64,000 bases of DNA from Spirosoma fluviale (lineage in GTDB: Bacteria; Bacteroidota; Bacteroidia; Cytophagales; Cyclobacteriaceae). This document shows positions 20,045-30,229 of the stretch, piece by piece. The notes under the pieces were generated by a model. It was not told the origin of the DNA. It worked only from the letters and a program-made list of their open reading frames with translations, and made no database searches. Made by a program: the position numbers and the translations under genes. The stretch is taken from the NCBI GenBank assembly GCA_945901615.1, contig CAMDLI010000003.1, positions 1 through 64,000 of the forward strand, read 5' to 3'. Position 1 is the stretch's first letter. Every line of letters begins with the position of its first letter.

Positions 20045-22879
20045 ATGTCACAAACTCAAGCCCATAAACTTTTTCTTTTGGATGCCATGGCCCTCATTTA
20101 TCGGGCTCATTTTGCCTTTAGTAAAAACCCTAGAATCAATTCCAAAGGACTCAATACAGGAGTAATGCTAGGCTTTACCAATACGCTTTTGGAAGTCTTA
20201 GAAAAAGAAAAACCAAGCCACATCGCAGTGGCATTTGATACGAAGGCACCTACTTTTCGCCACGTGCAGTATACCCCCTACAAGGCCAATCGACTGGAGC
20301 AGCCAGAGGACATTACCGTATCCATCCCTTGGGTCAAGGAGATCGTGCGGGCCTTCAAAATTCCTATTTTGGAAATGGATGGATTTGAGGCAGACGACAT
20401 CATCGGCACCATTGCAAAAAAGGCGGAGAAGGAACAGTTTACGGTGTACATGATGACCCCAGACAAGGACTATGGTCAATTGGTGGACGATCATATTTTT
20501 CTCTACAAGCCAGCCTTTATGGGCAATGGAGTAGATGTGATGGGACCCAAGCAGATCTGTGAAAAATGGGACATTACCCATGTGGACTTGGTGCGTGATA
20601 TTCTTGGGCTCATGGGTGACGCGGTAGATAATATTCCAGGAATTCCAGGGATTGGGGAAAAAACAGCCGTCAAGCTCCTCAAGGAATACGGTACGCTCGA
20701 AGGGATACTTGAAAATGTAGACCAGCTCAAAGGCAAGCAGAAAGAGAATGTTGAAAATTTTGCGCAGCAAGGACTATTGTCCAAGGAACTGGCGACGATT
20801 AAGATCGATGTGCCCGTGGACTTTGACGAGGTAGACTTAAGGCTTGATCACTACGATGAAGAAAAGCTACGGGGAATTTTTAGTGAACTGGAGTTCCGCA
20901 CCCTAGCCAATCGAATTTTTAAGGAAGCGCCGGCAAAGAAAGCGGCTCCATCACCCGCTGCTCCTGCGCAGATGGACCTTTTTGGAGCTCCTGCTCCTAG
21001 AACCACAAGCTTTGTAGCCGAAGAGGAGCTGGAAGAGGAAGTTTCCATTTCTGAACCCGTTGTTCTGGACACCATTCATAGCAATGCCCACCATTACCAT
21101 AAAATTAAGGGGGATGCAGCCGTTCGGGAGCTGGTGGAGTATTTGCTTTTGCAAAAAGAAATTTGCTTCGATACAGAAACAACGAGCTTGGACGCCATGA
21201 ATGCCGAGCTAGTGGGACTTTCCTTTTCTTATGTGGAAGGGGAAGCCTATTACCTCCCTCTGGAAGCAGACCGAAAGGAGGCTCAAGCCCTGTTGGAAAT
21301 CCTTCGACCAGTCTTGGAAAATCCTGAGATCCTCAAAATCGGACAAAATATCAAGTATGACTTGCTTGTTCTCAAAAATTATGGGATCGAAGTGAAGGGA
21401 ACCCTGTACGACACGCTGCTTGCGCATTACCTCATTGAGCCAGAAGGCAAGCATGGCATGGACTGGTTGGCCCAGCAATACCTGCAATACAAGCCCGTAT
21501 CGATCACCGAATTGATCGGAAAGAAAGGGAAGGGGCAGGGAAATATGCGAGATGTAGACGAGGATGAGGTGACCGCCTATGCATCCGAAGATGCGGACAT
21601 TACCTTGAGACTAAAGGGCAAACTGGACCCGATCTTACTTTCCAATGGCTTGAAAAAACTGGTGGAAGAGGTAGAAAATCCGTTGATCCGAGTGCTCACT
21701 GACATGGAGTTTGAAGGGGTTCGTATCGACACAGGGAGCTTGGCGGAGCTATCCGTCACCTTGGAACAAGAAAGCAAGGAGATCGAGAAGCGCGTCTACG
21801 AATTGGCAGGAGTACGATTTAATTTGGCATCGCCCAAGCAGCTGGGGGAGGTACTTTTTGAAAAGTTAAAGTTGGACCCCAAGGCCAAAAAAACCAAGAC
21901 TGGGCAGTATGCTACTGGGGAGGAGATTTTGAGTAAAATGGCAGACGAACACGAGATCGCGGAAGCCATTCTCGAGTATCGTCAAATGGTCAAGCTGAAG
22001 TCCACCTATGTAGATGCGCTACCGACGATGATCAACTCCAAGACCGGAAGAATTCACACCACCTACAATCAGTTTGTGGCGGCTACGGGGCGCTTGTCTT
22101 CGATCAACCCCAACCTTCAAAATATTCCGATTCGTACCGCTCGAGGCAGAGAAATCCGAAAAGCATTTGTGCCTCGAGACGAGAACTACGTGTTGCTTTC
22201 TGCCGATTATTCTCAAATTGAACTGCGCTTGATGGCAGCATTTTCTCAGGATGAGTCGATGCTAGAAGCCTTTCGCACAGGGCGAGATATTCACGCCACT
22301 ACCGCTGCAAAAATCTTTAAGGTTCCCTTGGATGAGGTGACAACTGACATGCGAAGAAAGGCCAAAACCGCCAACTTTGGGATTATTTACGGCATCTCCG
22401 CTTTTGGGTTAGCCCAGCGACTCTCTATTCCTCGCGGGGAAGCAAAGGAGATTATCGATGCCTATTTTACGGAGTTCCCCGCGGTTAAGCAGTACATGGA
22501 CGGAGCGATTGAAAAGGCGCGAACTCAGGAATTTGTGGAGACCATCCTTGGTCGCCGTCGCTACTTGCGGGACATCAATAGCCGCAACATGACCATGCGG
22601 GGCTTTGCGGAGCGAAATGCGATCAATGCGCCTCTTCAAGGATCAGCCGCAGACTTGATTAAGGTTGCTATGATCCACGTGCATGACTGGATGAAAAAAG
22701 AAAAGCTAAAGTCCAAAATGATCCTTCAAGTACACGATGAATTGGTGTTTGATGCGCATAAGGACGAGGTGGAGCTACTCAAAAAAAACATCCCTGGATT
22801 GATGTCCAATGCCATTCCTCTCCCCGTACCGATCGAAGTGGAAGTCGGCGTGGGTCTGGATTGGTTGCAGGCGCATTAG
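20045..22879 (+). CDS. polA: DNA polymerase I
   Basis: 5'-nuclease (DGFEADDIIGTIAKKAE), 3'-5' exo-like, palm DYSQIELRLMAAFSQD, QVHDELVF; start at MSQTQ. Confidence 0.97.
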   Translation: MSQTQAHKLFLLDAMALIYRAHFAFSKNPRINSKGLNTGVMLGFTNTLLEVLEKEKPSHIAVAFDTKAPTFRHVQYTPYKANRLEQPEDITVSIPWVKEIVRAFKIPILEMDGFEADDIIGTIAKKAEKEQFTVYMMTPDKDYGQLVDDHIFLYKPAFMGNGVDVMGPKQICEKWDITHVDLVRDILGLMGDAVDNIPGIPGIGEKTAVKLLKEYGTLEGILENVDQLKGKQKENVENFAQQGLLSKELATIKIDVPVDFDEVDLRLDHYDEEKLRGIFSELEFRTLANRIFKEAPAKKAAPSPAAPAQMDLFGAPAPRTTSFVAEEELEEEVSISEPVVLDTIHSNAHHYHKIKGDAAVRELVEYLLLQKEICFDTETTSLDAMNAELVGLSFSYVEGEAYYLPLEADRKEAQALLEILRPVLENPEILKIGQNIKYDLLVLKNYGIEVKGTLYDTLLAHYLIEPEGKHGMDWLAQQYLQYKPVSITELIGKKGKGQGNMRDVDEDEVTAYASEDADITLRLKGKLDPILLSNGLKKLVEEVENPLIRVLTDMEFEGVRIDTGSLAELSVTLEQESKEIEKRVYELAGVRFNLASPKQLGEVLFEKLKLDPKAKKTKTGQYATGEEILSKMADEHEIAEAILEYRQMVKLKSTYVDALPTMINSKTGRIHTTYNQFVAATGRLSSINPNLQNIPIRTARGREIRKAFVPRDENYVLLSADYSQIELRLMAAFSQDESMLEAFRTGRDIHATTAAKIFKVPLDEVTTDMRRKAKTANFGIIYGISAFGLAQRLSIPRGEAKEIIDAYFTEFPAVKQYMDGAIEKARTQEFVETILGRRRYLRDINSRNMTMRGFAERNAINAPLQGSAADLIKVAMIHVHDWMKKEKLKSKMILQVHDELVFDAHKDEVELLKKNIPGLMSNAIPLPVPIEVEVGVGLDWLQAH

Positions 22880-22880
22880 T

Positions 22881-23024
22881 AGAGAAACAAGATGCAAGAG
22901 CCAAGAAGCGAGAAACACTGCTTGCCCCAGGCAGGCAGTAGCGGAGATAGACAGTAATCCGCATTTGAGCAGAATTTTCCTCGCAGCTGGATTGAAAGTC
23001 TAATCTCTTGGTTCTAATTATCTT
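22881..23024. repeat. putative degenerate interspersed intergenic repeat with inverted ends
   Basis: Hairpin CTGCTTGCC-CCA-GGCAGGCAG (22918-22938); left AAGATGCAAGAGCCAAG roughly complementary to right CTTGGTTCTAATTATCTT. Confidence 0.4.
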
Positions 23025-23108
23025 CCTATTTCGGTCTCATATATTTCAAGAGTTCTTTGGGGTCTTAGGTACAAGATCATTGTATACGATCACATTTTTT
23101 AAACTACT

Positions 23109-24248
23109 ATGATAGAATTTGTAAGGTTAATTGAGGGAATTGGAACCCTCCATACAAGGCTTCAATCACATGCAGCAAATGCAGTAAATCAAGCCTTGAC
23201 AATTCGAAACTGGCTAATTGGGTTTTACATTGTAGAATTTGAATTGCACGGCAAAAATAGGGCAAGCTACGGCGAGTCACTTATCGATCAAATGGCCCAA
23301 AACCTAAATCACATAAAAGGATTGGACCGTTGATCACTCTTTCGATTTAGGGCATTTTACATGCTTTATCCACAGGTATTGGACTTCTTGAAAAGCGATT
23401 CAAATTCTTTTTTTCAAGTGCTGAAAGGTCTTGAGGGGATTGAAAAACTTGGAGTAGCTATTCCGTCAGAAGAAAGGGATCAAATAGTGGGGACACTGTC
23501 CCCACTATTGCAAACTGAATTTCTAATCCCTGGGGAGAAGTTGATTTCTAAATTATCTTATTCTCATTTGGAACTGCTTTTCCCGATTGATAATCAAAGA
23601 AAGCGCACTTTTTATGAATTGGAGGCCATCAAAGGGACTTGGAGCATCCGAGAATTGAAAAGGCAGATTAGTAGTCAATTTTTTGAGCGTTCTGCTGCAG
23701 TAGCTTTCCCTAAAGAAATGCATCCCCAGCAGATTTTTTCTCCAAAAGAGCCTACGGACATTATCAAGAACATTTATGCCTTCGATTTTCTTAATTTGAA
23801 GTCAACTGAATTGATTCAAGAATCTGATTTGGAGGATGCGTTGATTCATCACCTACAAGAATTTATTTTAGAGCTGGGTTACGGTTTTTGTTTTGAGTCT
23901 AGACAAAGGAGAATTCTAATCGGGGAAAGGTATTACTTTGTAGATCTTGTATTTTATCACCGAATATTGAAGTGTCATGTTTTGGTTGAATTAAAAATTG
24001 GGCAATTTGAGTACGGAGATCTGGGTCAGCTCAACACCTATGTTAATTTCTTTAAAGAAGAGATTAGTGAACCAACGGATAATTTGCCTATTGGAATTCT
24101 TCTGGTGGCAGGAAAGGATAAAGCTTTGGTAAAATATGCTACTGGGGGCATGGATAAGAATCTCTTTATTCAAGAGTATTTGATTCAACTTCCAGAAAAA
24201 GAAAAACTAGAAGGGTACCTGGTATCCGAATTAAAAAAACTCAATTAA
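23109..24248 (+). pseudogene. DUF1016 (YhcG-like) PD-(D/E)XK nuclease family gene interrupted by one in-frame TGA at 23331-23333
   Basis: ORFs 23109..23333 and 23361..24248 are in the same frame; joined translation …NHIKGLDR*SLFRFRAFYMLYPQVL… is continuous with the family; C-terminal nuclease part FVDLVFYHRILKCHVLVELKIGQFEYGDLGQLNTYVN intact. Confidence 0.8.
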
Positions 24249-24255
24249 TCAGCAA

Positions 24256-25629
24256 ATGGCTAAAGTAAAAACTACCTTTTTCTGTCAAAACTGCGGGGCG
24301 CAGAGCCCTAAATGGATTGGTAAATGTCCTGCTTGCGGAGACTGGAACACCTATGTGGAGGAAATTGTCCAAAAAGAAGAACTAGGAAAAGGAAGCTGGA
24401 AACCGCAGGGCTCGGGTGTCAAGAAAGCCAGCACACCCAAGAAAATTTCCGAGGTCAATTACGAGGAACAGCCCCGCTGGATTACTTCCGATCCGGAACT
24501 GGATCGTGTGCTGGGTGGAGGAATTGTCTCGGGTTCCTTGGTGTTGATTGGAGGGGAACCCGGTATCGGCAAGTCTACGCTAATGCTTCAGATAGCCCTG
24601 ACCCTCAAAGGCAAAAAAGTGCTCTACGTCTCTGGGGAGGAAAGCGAAGCGCAAATCAAAATGCGCGCAGATCGCATGGCGGCAAAAAACCCAGATTGCT
24701 ACGTCTTATCCGAAACGAATACCCAGCAGATTTTTCAACAAATCGAGGCCCTAAATCCTGATTTTTTGGTCATCGACTCCATCCAAACCCTCCACAGCCA
24801 ATTTGTAGAATCTGCAGCTGGCTCGGTTTCCCAGGTACGGGAATGCACCGCAGAGCTGATGAAGTTTGCCAAGGAAACCGGCACACCTGTGTTTCTGATC
24901 GGCCACATCACCAAAGATGGTTCCATTGCTGGACCCAAAGTCCTCGAGCACATGGTGGATACCGTCCTGCAGTTTGAAGGAGACCGTCACCTGACCTACC
25001 GCATCCTGCGCACCTCCAAAAACCGATTTGGCTCTACGCACGAACTCGGAATCTACGAAATGCGCGCCGAGGGCTTGCGCGCCGTCTCCAACCCTTCCGA
25101 AATCCTACTCACTCAACGGGAAGAAGTGCTCAATGGAGTGGCCATCGGCGCGATGCTAGAGGGCAATCGCCCCCTACTGATTGAGATACAGTCCCTAGTA
25201 AGCCCAGCTACCTACGGCACGCCGCAGCGAAGCAGTACAGGACACGATGCCAAGCGCCTCAACATGCTTTTGGCGGTACTTGAAAAACGTGGAGGCATGC
25301 GCCTCGGACAGCAAGATGTATTTTTGAATGTGGCAGGTGGCCTGCGCGTAGACGATCCAGGCTTGGACTTGGCGGTGTGCGCATCCTTGATTTCCAGTTA
25401 CGAGGACACCCCCGTTTCGGAGCAGATTTGCTTTGCTGGAGAGGTAGGTTTGGGGGGAGAAATTCGTGCCGTGTCTCGCATCGAAAACCGCATCGCAGAA
25501 GCTGAGAAGCTCGGCTTCAAGAAGATTGTCGTTTCCAAGTATGCGGTCAAAGGATTGGACTTGAGCAAGTTTAAAATCCAAATTATCCAAGTGAGTAAGC
25601 TGGAAGAAATGTATCAGTTGATTTTTTGA
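24256..25629 (+). CDS. radA: DNA repair protein RadA
   Basis: N-terminal C4 zinc finger FCQNCGAQSPKWIGKCPACGDWNT, GGEPGIGKSTLMLQ, KNRFGSTHELGIYEM. Confidence 0.97.
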   Translation: MAKVKTTFFCQNCGAQSPKWIGKCPACGDWNTYVEEIVQKEELGKGSWKPQGSGVKKASTPKKISEVNYEEQPRWITSDPELDRVLGGGIVSGSLVLIGGEPGIGKSTLMLQIALTLKGKKVLYVSGEESEAQIKMRADRMAAKNPDCYVLSETNTQQIFQQIEALNPDFLVIDSIQTLHSQFVESAAGSVSQVRECTAELMKFAKETGTPVFLIGHITKDGSIAGPKVLEHMVDTVLQFEGDRHLTYRILRTSKNRFGSTHELGIYEMRAEGLRAVSNPSEILLTQREEVLNGVAIGAMLEGNRPLLIEIQSLVSPATYGTPQRSSTGHDAKRLNMLLAVLEKRGGMRLGQQDVFLNVAGGLRVDDPGLDLAVCASLISSYEDTPVSEQICFAGEVGLGGEIRAVSRIENRIAEAEKLGFKKIVVSKYAVKGLDLSKFKIQIIQVSKLEEMYQLIF

Positions 25630-25750
25630 GTTTGCTCCTTGTTGAAAAAGGGAACTGATCCCTAATCCCCAATTCAAGGCCAAGCCCTGACTGAATCAGA
25701 TTTCAAGTCTTGTTCTATATCTTTAAAAAAAAATCCTACGCTTTATCCCT

Positions 25751-27220
25751 ATGTCCCAAAAGGAAACTATCCCCGATCAAAACTTAGACCCTAAAGATTG
25801 GGAGGCCATGCGAGCGCTTGGCCATCAGATGGTCGATGACCTCATTGACTATTGGGCCGGAATCCGTGAGCAAAAAATATGGAGACCGATCCCAGACGAG
25901 GTGAAAGAGGTTTTTGATCAGCCTATTCCTGAACAAGGACAATCCCCCGAAGAAGTCTACCGAGAGTTTAAGCAGTATATTTTTCCCTACAACAAGGGGA
26001 ATGTGCATCCCCGATTTTTTGCTTGGATCCAAGGAACAGGCACTCCTTTGGGGACCTTTGGAGATTTACTTGCCTCAGGGATGAATCCCAATACCGCCAT
26101 CGGTGAGCACTCCGCGATGTATGTGGATCGGCAGGTGGTGAACTGGTGCAAGGAGTTGATGAATTTTCCTTCTGAAGCATCGGGAATTCTCGTCAGCGGG
26201 GGCTCTATGGCGAATATCACCGCCTTGACGGTGGCGAGAAATTCCTTTGGAGAAGAAAAGATTCGCCAGAAAGGACTCAAGGCGGCCTCGGGTCAGCTGC
26301 TTATTTACTGCTCGGTAGAAACGCACTCCTGCATCCAAAAGGCAGCCGAAATCATCGGACTGGGGACGGATGCCGTCCGAAAAATCGGGGTAAATGAACG
26401 CTTTGAGCTAGATGTCCAGCTATTGAAAGCCCAGTTGGAGGAGGACCTTCAGGCAGGATTCCTCCCCTTCTGCCTGGTAGGTACTGCGGGCACAGTCAAT
26501 ACCGGTGCCATCGACCCCATGGCGGAGCTACTGGAGATTTCAAGAGCCTATGGGCTTTGGTTTCATGTGGACGGTGCCTATGGTGCCTTGGGTAAACTGG
26601 ACCCAAACTATGCCGATGCCTTGCGGGCAATTGAGGAGGCGGATAGCTTGGCTTTCGACCTGCACAAGTGGCTGTATGTTCCCTATGAAGTGGGGTGTAC
26701 GCTTATCCGAGATTCGAAAAAGCACCGAGATTCCTTTGCCATCACGCCCAATTACCTCCTTCAGGAGAAGCGGGGCCTTTCTGGAGGCTTGGATTCCATC
26801 AACAATTACGGATTTGAACTCTCTCGTGGCTTTAAAGCCTTGAAAGTATGGATGTCTATCAAAGAGCACGGGAGAGCGAAGTATGCCGCTATGATTGCTC
26901 AAAACAACCGCCATGCAGCCTATTTGGCCGAATTGGTGGAGGAAAATCCAAACCTGGAACTTACGGCTCCCCTCTCCATGAGTATTACCTGCTTTCGAAT
27001 GATTCAGCCTGGCTGGGGGGAAGAAGCCCTTCAGGCGCTCAACAAAGAGATTTTACTTCGTCTGCAAGAGGAGGGAATTGCTTCGCCCAGCTCTACGATA
27101 TTGAATGGGAAGTATACCTTGCGAATTGCCAATGTCAACCAGCGAACGCAAAGGGAAGACATGGACCTGTTGGTACGGGAAGTGCTTCGTATAGGAATGC
27201 AAAAAATTGCGCAAGATTAA
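25751..27220 (+). CDS. PLP-dependent group II (aromatic-L-amino-acid-like) decarboxylase
   Basis: GNVHPRFFAWIQGTGTPLG, WFHVDGAYGA, SLAFDLHKWLYVPYEVGC (PLP lysine). Confidence 0.9.
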   Translation: MSQKETIPDQNLDPKDWEAMRALGHQMVDDLIDYWAGIREQKIWRPIPDEVKEVFDQPIPEQGQSPEEVYREFKQYIFPYNKGNVHPRFFAWIQGTGTPLGTFGDLLASGMNPNTAIGEHSAMYVDRQVVNWCKELMNFPSEASGILVSGGSMANITALTVARNSFGEEKIRQKGLKAASGQLLIYCSVETHSCIQKAAEIIGLGTDAVRKIGVNERFELDVQLLKAQLEEDLQAGFLPFCLVGTAGTVNTGAIDPMAELLEISRAYGLWFHVDGAYGALGKLDPNYADALRAIEEADSLAFDLHKWLYVPYEVGCTLIRDSKKHRDSFAITPNYLLQEKRGLSGGLDSINNYGFELSRGFKALKVWMSIKEHGRAKYAAMIAQNNRHAAYLAELVEENPNLELTAPLSMSITCFRMIQPGWGEEALQALNKEILLRLQEEGIASPSSTILNGKYTLRIANVNQRTQREDMDLLVREVLRIGMQKIAQD

Positions 27221-27276
27221 GTCCTATTTGTTTCAGTTTACGTTAAGGTATTTTATACAACTTAACTTTACCAGCT

Positions 27277-27720
27277 ATGCGAAAAACGCTCTTTTTTACG
27301 ATGATTTTTGCCTTCCTAGTCCTTGGCTCCATTTCTACACAAGCACAAGAACTAGGCTTACGATTTGGACACCTCAATGGCAATAACGTGGCTCTTGATG
27401 GTATTTTCTCGACGGGTAAATATAGCCGAGTCCATGCCGATGTAAGTTTTGGTAACAATGGGCTGGGACTGGATGCACTTTGGAATCCGATTTACGATGA
27501 CATTCCCGATACCGATTTCAATTGGTATGCAGGCTTTGGTCCTTCAGTCTACTTGTCAGACAATTTTAGATTAGGAGCTGCCGGAGAAGTGGGTATAGAA
27601 TATGCCTTTGCGGAGGTCCCTATTACCTTAGGACTGGATTTTAGGCCCTACCTGTTTTTGGTGGAGGTAACCGAATTTCGGTCTGGCTTTGGGTTCAATG
27701 CCCGCTGGAGATTAAACTAA
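27277..27720 (+). CDS. hypothetical secreted/outer-membrane beta-barrel-like protein
   Basis: Signal peptide ending STQAQ; alternating Gly/aromatic beta pattern. Confidence 0.7.
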   Translation: MRKTLFFTMIFAFLVLGSISTQAQELGLRFGHLNGNNVALDGIFSTGKYSRVHADVSFGNNGLGLDALWNPIYDDIPDTDFNWYAGFGPSVYLSDNFRLGAAGEVGIEYAFAEVPITLGLDFRPYLFLVEVTEFRSGFGFNARWRLN

Positions 27721-27740
27721 TCCTTCCCCCTCATTTTTGA

Positions 27741-27769
27741 AACCCGCCTATTCCTAGGCGGGTTTTTTG
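27741..27769 (+). terminator. Rho-independent terminator
   Basis: AACCCGCCTA-TTCC-TAGGCGGGTTTTTTG perfect stem. Confidence 0.85.
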
Positions 27770-27774
27770 TTTCC

Positions 27775-30177
27775 TTAAAATTCAACAATCAATCCGATGG
27801 TAGGAAGGACGGTTCCGCCAGGATTCACGATGGATTTGAGTTGGTAGCGACTAGGGTCTGTCGAATTTACAGTCAGGTTGCCTTGCGCATCTCGGACTGG
27901 GACGATTTGTGGGGGCTGTTGAGCTTTGTAGTTGTAGGCATTTTGGATGTCAACATACCAGTTCAAATTCCAGCGATCAAAGAAGTACTTTTTATCCAGG
28001 CGGATGTCAAGTTGATGAAAAGACTTCAACCGGACACCATTGATTCGTGAAAAGTCGAGTATAGCAGCATTGCGGAGATCCCAATTGCTGCGAAGACTAG
28101 AGGCACTTAGATCTGCAGGCGTGTAGGGTGTTCCACCCAGGAAGCGCCATCTTCCACCCAGCTCCCAGTTTTTGCCAAAGCGCTTGCCTGCCGTAAGGCT
28201 CACAATAAAACCATTGTCCCAGGAGGAAGGGATCATGCCTTCCGAGTTGGGGTTGGTAAACTCGGACCGCACCAAGGTTAGGGAAGCGATTCCATAGAAA
28301 TTGTTGTAGAGACGCTGCTGCGCCAAAAACTCCATTCCATAGGCTCTGCCTGTGGAATTGGAGAGGACAGGCTCGTTGCCGATGGCGCCGAAGTCTGCTC
28401 CTAGGTTGGCCAGAGAAATTCCGTTCCGAATAGAAGTCGGGTAGTTGCTGTATCGCTTGTAAAATGCTTCTGCTGTAAATCGTCGTGCTTTTTCAGGAAC
28501 TTGGTATTCGATTCCCCCGATTAGCTGCGCATTCCGGATAAAGCGGACATCACTATCTTGATTCACAAAAGCACCTGCCGAATTTTGGTACCCAAGAATG
28601 GTGTATGCCGGGCGCTGGTAGTAGATGCCTGCATTGGCCGTAGCAAAAAGATTGGACTTGAGTTGGTAAGAAACAGATACCCGTGGGCTCAGCTGGTTGA
28701 AAGGATTCGATGCCGTTTTGGCAAAATCGGATCCATCGACACGAACCCCTCCGCTAAGCAATAGCCGATCGCCGAGCCAATTTTTAGTTCCCGATACAAA
28801 AGCGCCATAGCTGCTGTAATTAGAGCTAGCCAAGATATCAATGGTACCTCCAGTCTGGGAGAGTGCGACGCGGTCAAAGTTGTCGATGAGGTAGCGAGAG
28901 TACTCCAGATTGACCCCGTACTTTAGGGAATAACCCTTTCCAAAAATGCTGTTTTCAGCGCGAAACTTATTTTCGGACTCCTGTGAGCGGTATCGGAAGA
29001 GCAGGTTTTTCTCGTCTCCTTCTTGATTCCCAGCATATTTATAAGATTCGTTGTTGAGCATGTTTCGGCTCAGCACAAAGGTCCAAAATCCGTTATCGCG
29101 AAAGCGTTTTAGCTTAGCCCCCGTGGTGTAATTCCATTGGGTTTGTACTGGCAATACATTGAGCAGGTAAAGGCGATCATCTTTTTCTTCCTGAGTTTCT
29201 TCTTCTGGAACATCCTCGTTGAGGACAAATTGATCGATGGCACCAATGCCAATAAAGGTCAATTCTGTTTTATCGTTGATTTTGGTAGTGGTTTTTACCT
29301 GGAAATCGTTGAAAGTAGGTAGAAATGGGAGGTTGAGTAAACGAAATAAGCCTTGCAAATAAGACCGTCTGGCCGATAGAATATAGGTTGTCTTAGGGGA
29401 AAGAGGCCCTTCATTCGATAGGGTAAGTTCGGAAGCCCCTACGGTCAATTGAGTAGCCATCCGATCTCTCCTTCCTTCCTTCAGTTGAAATTCGAAGAAG
29501 GAGCTTAGACCATTCATGCGATTGGCGGGGAAGCCACCTGTGATGAGGTCCACACTTTTAATCAGGTTGACATTCAAGATCCCTGCGGGTCCTCCGGAGG
29601 ATCCTTGGGTAGCGAAGTGGTTGATGACGGGTACTTCGATTTCATCTACAAAAAAGCGGTTTTCGTTGGGAGCACCGCCTCGGATCAAGATGTCGTTTCG
29701 GAAACTTGGCGTGCTGGCTACACCTGGCAAGGATTGGATCACTCGGGATATGTCTCGATTCCCACCTGGGTAGCGCTCGATTTCATTGGTATTGAGCTTT
29801 CGTACCGACAAGGGCGTTTCTTCAGAGCGGGTAAATTCACTGCTGACCACGACCTCGCTCAACTCGGAAGCATCTTCGGTTAGGCTAAAATCCAATTGAA
29901 CCGGTTTGGCCAAGCTCACTTGAATTTCGTAGGCGGTTGACGATTTGTAGCCCACATAGCTCGCCCGTATATTGTAAAGTCCTGCAGGGATGTTGCTGAT
30001 TTCGTAGTAGCCCTCCTCGTTGGTGATCGCACCGAGCTCTGTATTGAGCAGCAGGACATTGGCAAAAGGGACGGGTTGGTTGTTGATGGGATTCGTGATT
30101 TTTCCTCGAATTAGGCCTTGCCCCATACTGGCTAGGGAAAGGAGGAAAAAGAATCCTAAAAGACTGATTGATCGCAT
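27775..30177 (-). CDS. TonB-dependent receptor with N-terminal CarboxypepD_reg-like domain
   Basis: IRGKITNPINNQPVPFANVLLLNTELGAITNEEGYYEI; plug RGGAPNENRFFVDEIEVP; start MRSISLL. Confidence 0.92.
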   Translation of the reverse strand: MRSISLLGFFFLLSLASMGQGLIRGKITNPINNQPVPFANVLLLNTELGAITNEEGYYEISNIPAGLYNIRASYVGYKSSTAYEIQVSLAKPVQLDFSLTEDASELSEVVVSSEFTRSEETPLSVRKLNTNEIERYPGGNRDISRVIQSLPGVASTPSFRNDILIRGGAPNENRFFVDEIEVPVINHFATQGSSGGPAGILNVNLIKSVDLITGGFPANRMNGLSSFFEFQLKEGRRDRMATQLTVGASELTLSNEGPLSPKTTYILSARRSYLQGLFRLLNLPFLPTFNDFQVKTTTKINDKTELTFIGIGAIDQFVLNEDVPEEETQEEKDDRLYLLNVLPVQTQWNYTTGAKLKRFRDNGFWTFVLSRNMLNNESYKYAGNQEGDEKNLLFRYRSQESENKFRAENSIFGKGYSLKYGVNLEYSRYLIDNFDRVALSQTGGTIDILASSNYSSYGAFVSGTKNWLGDRLLLSGGVRVDGSDFAKTASNPFNQLSPRVSVSYQLKSNLFATANAGIYYQRPAYTILGYQNSAGAFVNQDSDVRFIRNAQLIGGIEYQVPEKARRFTAEAFYKRYSNYPTSIRNGISLANLGADFGAIGNEPVLSNSTGRAYGMEFLAQQRLYNNFYGIASLTLVRSEFTNPNSEGMIPSSWDNGFIVSLTAGKRFGKNWELGGRWRFLGGTPYTPADLSASSLRSNWDLRNAAILDFSRINGVRLKSFHQLDIRLDKKYFFDRWNLNWYVDIQNAYNYKAQQPPQIVPVRDAQGNLTVNSTDPSRYQLKSIVNPGGTVLPTIGLIVEF

Positions 30178-30229
30178 AATGAGGTGTGGGGTAGTACTTC
30201 TATTCAATGACTTGGTGACGGGGCAATCT

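Noticed and set aside
20198-20770. 190-aa minus-strand ORF opposite polA
   Set aside because: Antisense shadow of polA.
23331-23333. TGA in the DUF1016 gene as a selenocysteine codon
   Set aside because: No SECIS-like element recognised and the position is not a known catalytic Cys/Sec site in this family; nonsense mutation or sequencing error is simpler.
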